Shown here piece by piece: positions 60,020-64,000 of a stretch of 64,000 bases of DNA. The notes under the pieces are model-generated. The model ran no database searches and was not told where the DNA came from. It worked only from the letters and a program-made list of their open reading frames with translations. Position 1 is the first letter of the stretch. Each line of letters opens with the position of its first letter. Source of the stretch: Roseiarcus sp963782255 (GTDB lineage: Bacteria > Pseudomonadota > Alphaproteobacteria > Rhizobiales > Beijerinckiaceae). The stretch covers positions 5,456,001 to 5,520,000 of the forward strand of contig CAWAIS010000001.1 of NCBI GenBank assembly GCA_963782255.1. Reading direction: 5' to 3'. The position numbers were made by a program, and so were the translations under genes.

Positions 60020-62173
60020 ATGAACGCGCCCCGTCAAGCAGCTCCCCAACGCGAACCCAGTTCCGATCCGCCGGTCGACGTGCCCGCCACCGTCGAGCGA
60101 GCGCGCACCGCCTGGCGCGAGGGGCGCGCCGACGAAGCGGAAATGACGTGCCGGCAGGTGCTCGCCGTCTGGCCCGGCCAGACCGATGCGACCTACCTCA
60201 TCGGCCTCATGGCCTATACGTTCGGCAATCTCGACCTCGCTATCGCCCACGTGCGGCAGGCCTGCGAGGCGCCGCGGGCGCCGGCGGTCTACCTCAGCGA
60301 CTTCGCCGAGATGTGCCGCCAGAAGGGGCTGCTCGTCGAGGCCGAACAGGCCGGGCGACGCGCGGTCGCGCTCGACCCCAACGCTCCGGGCGGCTGGAAC
60401 AATCTCGGCATCGTTCTGCAGGAGGCCCTGAAGCTCGACGAGAGCCGGCTCTGCCTCGACCGGGCGCTCGCCTTCGAACCCAACAACCCGCAGACGCTCA
60501 ACAATCTTGGCAACACCTTGAAGCGCCTTGGCCTTGCGGCGGAAGCGGAAAAGCGCTGGAACGCGGCGCTCGCGCTTCAGCCCGACTACGCCGAGGTCTA
60601 CAGCAACCTCTCGAACTTGCTGCTCGATCAGGGCGAATACGACCGCGCCGAGGCCATGGCGCGTCGTGCGATCGAACTGAACCCGCGCCTCGCCGACGCC
60701 TACGTCAACCTCGCCGCGGTTCAAACCGCGCGGCATGGCCACGCCGAGGCCCTGCAGGTTCTGGACACGCTCCTCGCCTTCGCGCCAGCGCACCAGCGCG
60801 CCCTCGCGGCGAAAGCGCTGGCGCTGAAGGAACTCGACCAACTCGAGGAGGCGCTCGAGGCGGCCAAGCGCGCCGCGCTGGCCGCGCCGGAGAGCCCGGA
60901 GCCGCACAACGCCCTCGGCCAGGTTTATCAGGCGAAGGGGCAGTACGAGCCGGCGCTCGCGGCTTATGAGCGCGCCGCCGGCCTGCCGGGGCCGGGGCAG
61001 ATGGACGCGATCGCCAACATCGGCGGGCTCCATATGGAGTTTGGGCGGAAGGCCGAGGCGGTCAAGGCGATGGAGGAGGCCGCCAAGGCGTTCCCGGACG
61101 CGCCGGGAATTCTGTTCGGCCAGACCGACCTCAAGCGCTTCAAGGCGGGCGACCCGGTGATCGGGCGGATGCAGGCGCTCATCGCCCGCGAGGGCATTTC
61201 CCTTTCCGACCGGGCGACGCTTCATTTTGGCCTCGGCAAGGCCTTTCTCGACATCGGCGACTCGGAGGAGGCCTTCCGCCACTATGACGAGGGCAACCGC
61301 CTCAAGAGGAAGACCTTCGCCTACGACGCCGACGCCAATGCGCGCTGGATGGCGCGGATCGCCGACGCGTTTTCGCCCGCGCTCCTCAGAGAAAAGGCGG
61401 ACATCGGCGCGCGCTCGCCGGCGCCCGTTTTCGTCGTCGGCATGCCACGGTCCGGCACGACGCTGATCGAGCAGATTCTTGCCTCGCATCCATCTGTTCA
61501 CGGCGCGGGCGAACTCAGGACTCTCCATGCGCTCAGCCACCGGATCGAGGGCTTTCCGGCGTCCGTTTCCGGCCTGTCGGGCCCGCAGCTCAAGGCGCTT
61601 GGTGAGGCCTATCTCGCCCATGTGACGCCGATGGCCGCCGGCCGGCAATATGTCGTCGACAAGATGCCGTCGAATTTCCTGCTCTGCGGCCTGATCCGGC
61701 TCGTCCTGCCGGACGCGAAGATCATTCACAGCCGGCGCGACCCGGTCGACACCTGCCTCTCGTGCTACACCAAGCTCTTCGCCGGCGAGCAGGCCTTCAC
61801 CTACAACCAGACGGAGCTCGGCCGCTTGCACCTGTCCTACCAGGGCCTCATGGAGCACTGGCGCTCCACGCTGCCGGCGTCGCATTTCCTTGAAGTCGAC
61901 TATGAGGCGGTGGTCGATGACGTGGAGGGTCAGGCCCGGCGGGTGCTGAAGTTCCTCGACCTGCCGTGGGACGAAAGGGTGCTGAAATTCTATGAGACCG
62001 AGCGCCCGGTGCGGACCGCGAGCGTGAACCAGGTGCGCGAGCCGATCACCCGCGCCTCGGTCGGGCGGTGGAGGCGACACGCGGCCCAGTTGGGGCCGCT
62101 GCTGGCGGCGCTGGACGCTCCCGCGCCTTCAGATCCGCGTGCCCAGGGCTTCGTTCCGGGTCAGCGCGCCTGA
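60020..62173 (+). CDS. TPR-repeat sulfotransferase
   Basis: A 717-residue protein. Residues about 20-400 are at least nine tetratricopeptide repeats (GGWNNLGIVLQEALKLDES, QTLNNLGNTLKRLGLAAEAE, EVYSNLSNLLLDQGEYDRAE, EPHNALGQVYQAKGQYEPAL). Residues from about 450 are a sulfotransferase domain: 5'-phosphosulfate loop FVVGMPRSGTTLIEQILAS with Ser and Arg, then the 3'-phosphate segment KIIHSRRDPVDTCLSCYT. The architecture is that of bacterial protein sulfotransferases that take sulfate from PAPS. Divergent from the PEP-CTERM gene, so this surface protein or an exopolysaccharide may be the acceptor. The ATG at 60020 is chosen over a TTG at 59960; neither has a clear ribosome site. Confidence 0.88.
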   Translation: MNAPRQAAPQREPSSDPPVDVPATVERARTAWREGRADEAEMTCRQVLAVWPGQTDATYLIGLMAYTFGNLDLAIAHVRQACEAPRAPAVYLSDFAEMCRQKGLLVEAEQAGRRAVALDPNAPGGWNNLGIVLQEALKLDESRLCLDRALAFEPNNPQTLNNLGNTLKRLGLAAEAEKRWNAALALQPDYAEVYSNLSNLLLDQGEYDRAEAMARRAIELNPRLADAYVNLAAVQTARHGHAEALQVLDTLLAFAPAHQRALAAKALALKELDQLEEALEAAKRAALAAPESPEPHNALGQVYQAKGQYEPALAAYERAAGLPGPGQMDAIANIGGLHMEFGRKAEAVKAMEEAAKAFPDAPGILFGQTDLKRFKAGDPVIGRMQALIAREGISLSDRATLHFGLGKAFLDIGDSEEAFRHYDEGNRLKRKTFAYDADANARWMARIADAFSPALLREKADIGARSPAPVFVVGMPRSGTTLIEQILASHPSVHGAGELRTLHALSHRIEGFPASVSGLSGPQLKALGEAYLAHVTPMAAGRQYVVDKMPSNFLLCGLIRLVLPDAKIIHSRRDPVDTCLSCYTKLFAGEQAFTYNQTELGRLHLSYQGLMEHWRSTLPASHFLEVDYEAVVDDVEGQARRVLKFLDLPWDERVLKFYETERPVRTASVNQVREPITRASVGRWRRHAAQLGPLLAALDAPAPSDPRAQGFVPGQRA

Positions 62174-62447
62174 CGAACTTCCGCTCCTGTGCGCATTCCG
62201 GCCCGTCGCTGGGGCGAACTTCAACGGTGGGAATGGGTCGAGGCGGGCGCCCTATCCACAGCCGGCGCTAAGAGCGCGCATTTGCTTCTGGGCCGCAAGA
62301 GCCCGGCAAGGGCGTGCAGATTCGCGCTAAAAGTCGTGCAATCCGACATGGAACTTGACGGAAGCGGGCCCAAAACCCCATCCGGCGTCTGGCTCCGCGC
62401 GTCAATTCTTTCGTCCTTTTCGCTTTCCACTTGCCTATCGGCCGCTT

Positions 62448-62473
62448 GAGACATAAAGATATGTTTATGTCTC
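62448..62473. promoter_or_regulatory. SahR-type operator overlapping the start codon
   Basis: GAGACATAAA at 62448-62457 and TTTATGTCTC at 62464-62473 form a perfect ten-base inverted repeat around GATATG. The candidate start codons at 62461 and 62467 lie inside it. From memory, SahR regulators of proteobacteria bind a motif of this type (CATAAAGATATCTTTATG-like). Binding here would block transcription or translation start of the regulator and metF. Confidence 0.7.
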
Positions 62474-63483
62474 AAGGCCGGTTCATCCTCACGCCGCTCG
62501 CCTTCTCCGCCCTGCTCGCCGACCTCGAGGCGGCGGGAGAGGAGACGCGGCTGCGCATCCTCTGCCTCCTCACCGAGGCCGAACTCACGGTCAGCGAGCT
62601 TGTCGCCATTCTCGGCCAGTCGCAGCCGCGCGTCTCGCGCCACCTAAAACTCCTCGTCGAGGCGGGGCTCGCCGCGCGCAGCCGCGAGGGCGCGTGGGCC
62701 TTCTTCCGGCTCGCCGACGAGGGCGGCGCCTTCGCGCGCGACCTCGTCGGCCGCCTCGACCCTGCCGATCCGGTTCTCGCCGCCGATCGCAATCGCCTCG
62801 CCGTCGCCCGCGAGCTTCGCCGCAAACAGGCCGAGGCCTATTTCGCCGAGCAGGCCGACGACTGGGACCGCATTCGCGCGCTGCACGCGCCCGAGGAGCG
62901 GGTCGAGGCGGCGCTGATCGCGATGATCGGCGAAAAGCCGTTCCGCAACCTGCTCGACCTTGGCACCGGCACCGGCCGCATGCTGGAGCTTCTGGCGCCG
63001 CGCGCGGCCCGCGCGGTCGGCGTCGACCAGAGCGCGGCGATGCTGGCGCTCGCCCGCAACCGCATCGATCAGGCGGCTTTGCGCAACGTTTTCCTCCGCC
63101 AGGGCGACATCTACGCGCCGCCCGTCGAGCGCGACGCCTACGACCTCGTCGTCATCCATCAGGTCTTGCACTTCCTCGACGATCCGTCCCGCGCGCTCAA
63201 AGAGGCGGCCCGCGCGCTTCGGCCTGGCGGGCGGCTGGTCGTCGTCGATTTCGACGCCCATAACGAGGAATACCTCAGGACCGATTTCGCCCACCGCCGG
63301 CTCGGATTTGACCTGGCCGAGATCGAAGGCGCCCTCACCGAGGCGGGCCTTGTCGCCGTGCGTTCGCGGCGCGTTCCGCCGGCGCCGGGCGAAGCCGGCA
63401 AGCTGACGGTCGCGCTCTGGATCGCGGAGGACCCGCGGATCATCTCCGATGATTTTCATAAAGCAGACGCGGAGTTCGCCTGA
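62461..63483 (+). CDS. sahR: ArsR-family regulator fused to SAM-dependent methyltransferase-like domain (SahR-like)
   Basis: A 340-residue fusion. Residues 10-90 are an ArsR winged helix (ADLEAAGEETRLRILCLLTE, ELTVSELVAILGQSQPRVSRHL, LLVEAGLAARSREGAWAFF). Residues 130-330 are a class I methyltransferase-like domain with NLLDLGTGTGRMLELL (motif I), VGVDQSAAMLALARNRI, LVVIHQVLHFLDDPSRALKE and RALRPGGRLVVVDF. SahR regulators use this domain to sense S-adenosylhomocysteine and control methionine-cycle genes. The start is at 62461 or 62467, both within the operator. The stop overlaps the metF start (TGATG), giving a two-gene operon at least. Confidence 0.88.
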   Translation: MFMSQGRFILTPLAFSALLADLEAAGEETRLRILCLLTEAELTVSELVAILGQSQPRVSRHLKLLVEAGLAARSREGAWAFFRLADEGGAFARDLVGRLDPADPVLAADRNRLAVARELRRKQAEAYFAEQADDWDRIRALHAPEERVEAALIAMIGEKPFRNLLDLGTGTGRMLELLAPRAARAVGVDQSAAMLALARNRIDQAALRNVFLRQGDIYAPPVERDAYDLVVIHQVLHFLDDPSRALKEAARALRPGGRLVVVDFDAHNEEYLRTDFAHRRLGFDLAEIEGALTEAGLVAVRSRRVPPAPGEAGKLTVALWIAEDPRIISDDFHKADAEFA

Positions 63484-64000
63484 TGGCCGTGAAGACGATT
63501 CCGCTCAGCCGGTCGGGCGCGGCCGTCCGCGTCTCGTTCGAGTTCTTCCCGCCGAAGACGCCCGAGATGGAGGCCTCGCTCTGGGAGGCGGCGACGCGGC
63601 TCGAGCCGCTCAGCCCCGCCTTCGTCTCGGTCACATACGGCGCAGGAGGCTCGACGCGCGAGCGCACGCACGCGACCGTCGCCCGCTTCGTGCGCGAGAC
63701 GTCGATGAAGCCCGCAGCGCACCTGACCTGCGTCGGCGCCTCCAGGGACGAAATCCGCGAAACCCTTCGCGCCTATCATGACGCGGGCGTGCGCCACATC
63801 GTCGCCCTGCGCGGCGACCCGCCGACGGGGCTCGACGCGCCCTATCAGGCCCATCCCGACGGCTACCAGGAAACCGCGGAACTTGTCGCCGACGCGAGGC
63901 GCATCGGCAATTTCGAAGTCTCGGTCGGGACCTATCCGGAAAAGCATCCGCAAAGCCCGACGCTCCTGCACGACATCGAGGTTTTGAAGCGCAAGGTCGA
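63483..64000 (+). CDS. metF: Methylenetetrahydrofolate reductase, N-terminal part
   Basis: The gene begins with ATG overlapping the regulator's stop and runs past the window edge; 172 residues are visible. VSFEFFPPKTPEMEASLW, PAFVSVTYGAGGSTRERTH, AHLTCVGASRDEIRETL and HIVALRGDPP are the flavin- and folate-binding motifs of MetF, followed by VGTYPEKHPQSP. The enzyme reduces 5,10-methylene-THF to 5-methyl-THF for methionine synthesis. Operon order regulator-metF agrees with control by S-adenosylhomocysteine. Confidence 0.95.
   Translation, partial: MAVKTIPLSRSGAAVRVSFEFFPPKTPEMEASLWEAATRLEPLSPAFVSVTYGAGGSTRERTHATVARFVRETSMKPAAHLTCVGASRDEIRETLRAYHDAGVRHIVALRGDPPTGLDAPYQAHPDGYQETAELVADARRIGNFEVSVGTYPEKHPQSPTLLHDIEVLKRKV

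Overview
The window is GC-rich DNA from an alphaproteobacterium, most likely Hyphomicrobiales (Rhizobiales) and perhaps Beijerinckiaceae-like. This is an inference from gene content: an ethylmalonyl-CoA pathway mesaconyl-CoA hydratase, a PEPxxWA-type exosortase substrate, an ArsR-methyltransferase/metF operon, and two palindromic intergenic elements of a kind common in that order. No rRNA, phage, integrase, CRISPR array or complete insertion sequence is visible. One tRNA gene, tRNA-Ala(CGC), is present.

Layout. 0-16 kb is ordinary chromosomal content: the end of oligopeptidase B, two TetR regulators, a DUF5996 protein, glycerol kinase, a periplasmic DsbD-N-like protein, YqgE, RecF, a 2-hydroxyacid dehydrogenase with an unusual C-terminal extension, an MFS symporter, a frameshifted HI0933-type flavoprotein, a YjbR-like protein, an SDR, a VOC/ArsR/SRPBCC operon and a frameshifted TPR protein. 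16-18 kb holds a CDP-alcohol phosphatidyltransferase and an SDR.

18-43 kb is the most interesting part, a catabolic island. A peptide-type ABC transporter (minus strand) is divergent from a two-subunit indolepyruvate-type 2-oxoacid:ferredoxin oxidoreductase. Next comes a minus-strand operon (cyclase-family hydrolase, CrtI-like flavoprotein, MarR regulator). It is divergent from a 12-kb operon whose mostly overlapping genes encode a second CrtI-like flavoprotein, a fused 2-aminobenzoyl-CoA monooxygenase/reductase, an SDR, a crotonase, a broken acyl-CoA dehydrogenase, a RidA-like protein, an OYE-like flavoenzyme, 2-aminobenzoate-CoA ligase, kynureninase and tryptophan 2,3-dioxygenase. Together they outline tryptophan -> N-formylkynurenine -> kynurenine -> anthranilate -> 2-aminobenzoyl-CoA -> dearomatised CoA ester -> beta-oxidation-like steps. 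A second feed from isatin/isatinate through the hydrolase and the ferredoxin oxidoreductase is possible. Both divergent promoter regions carry the motif TGCANNTTCATAT, a candidate operator for the MarR protein.

43-51 kb holds tRNA-Ala, YggT, mesaconyl-CoA hydratase, an isochorismatase-fold protein lacking its nucleophilic cysteine, an RND efflux pair and a small trypsin-like protease. 51-62 kb is a surface/exopolysaccharide region: a polyprenyl glycosylphosphotransferase, an exosortase with a small accessory membrane protein, a DUF2937 protein, a Mog-type protein, a large glycine-rich repeat protein with a PEP-CTERM anchor, and a divergent TPR-sulfotransferase. 62-64 kb holds a SahR-like regulator with a near-perfect palindrome over its start codon, followed by metF, which runs off the window.

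Three genes are interrupted by small deletions or frameshifts, at four sites in all. Either the strain is losing these genes or the assembly has recurrent short deletions; raw reads would decide.
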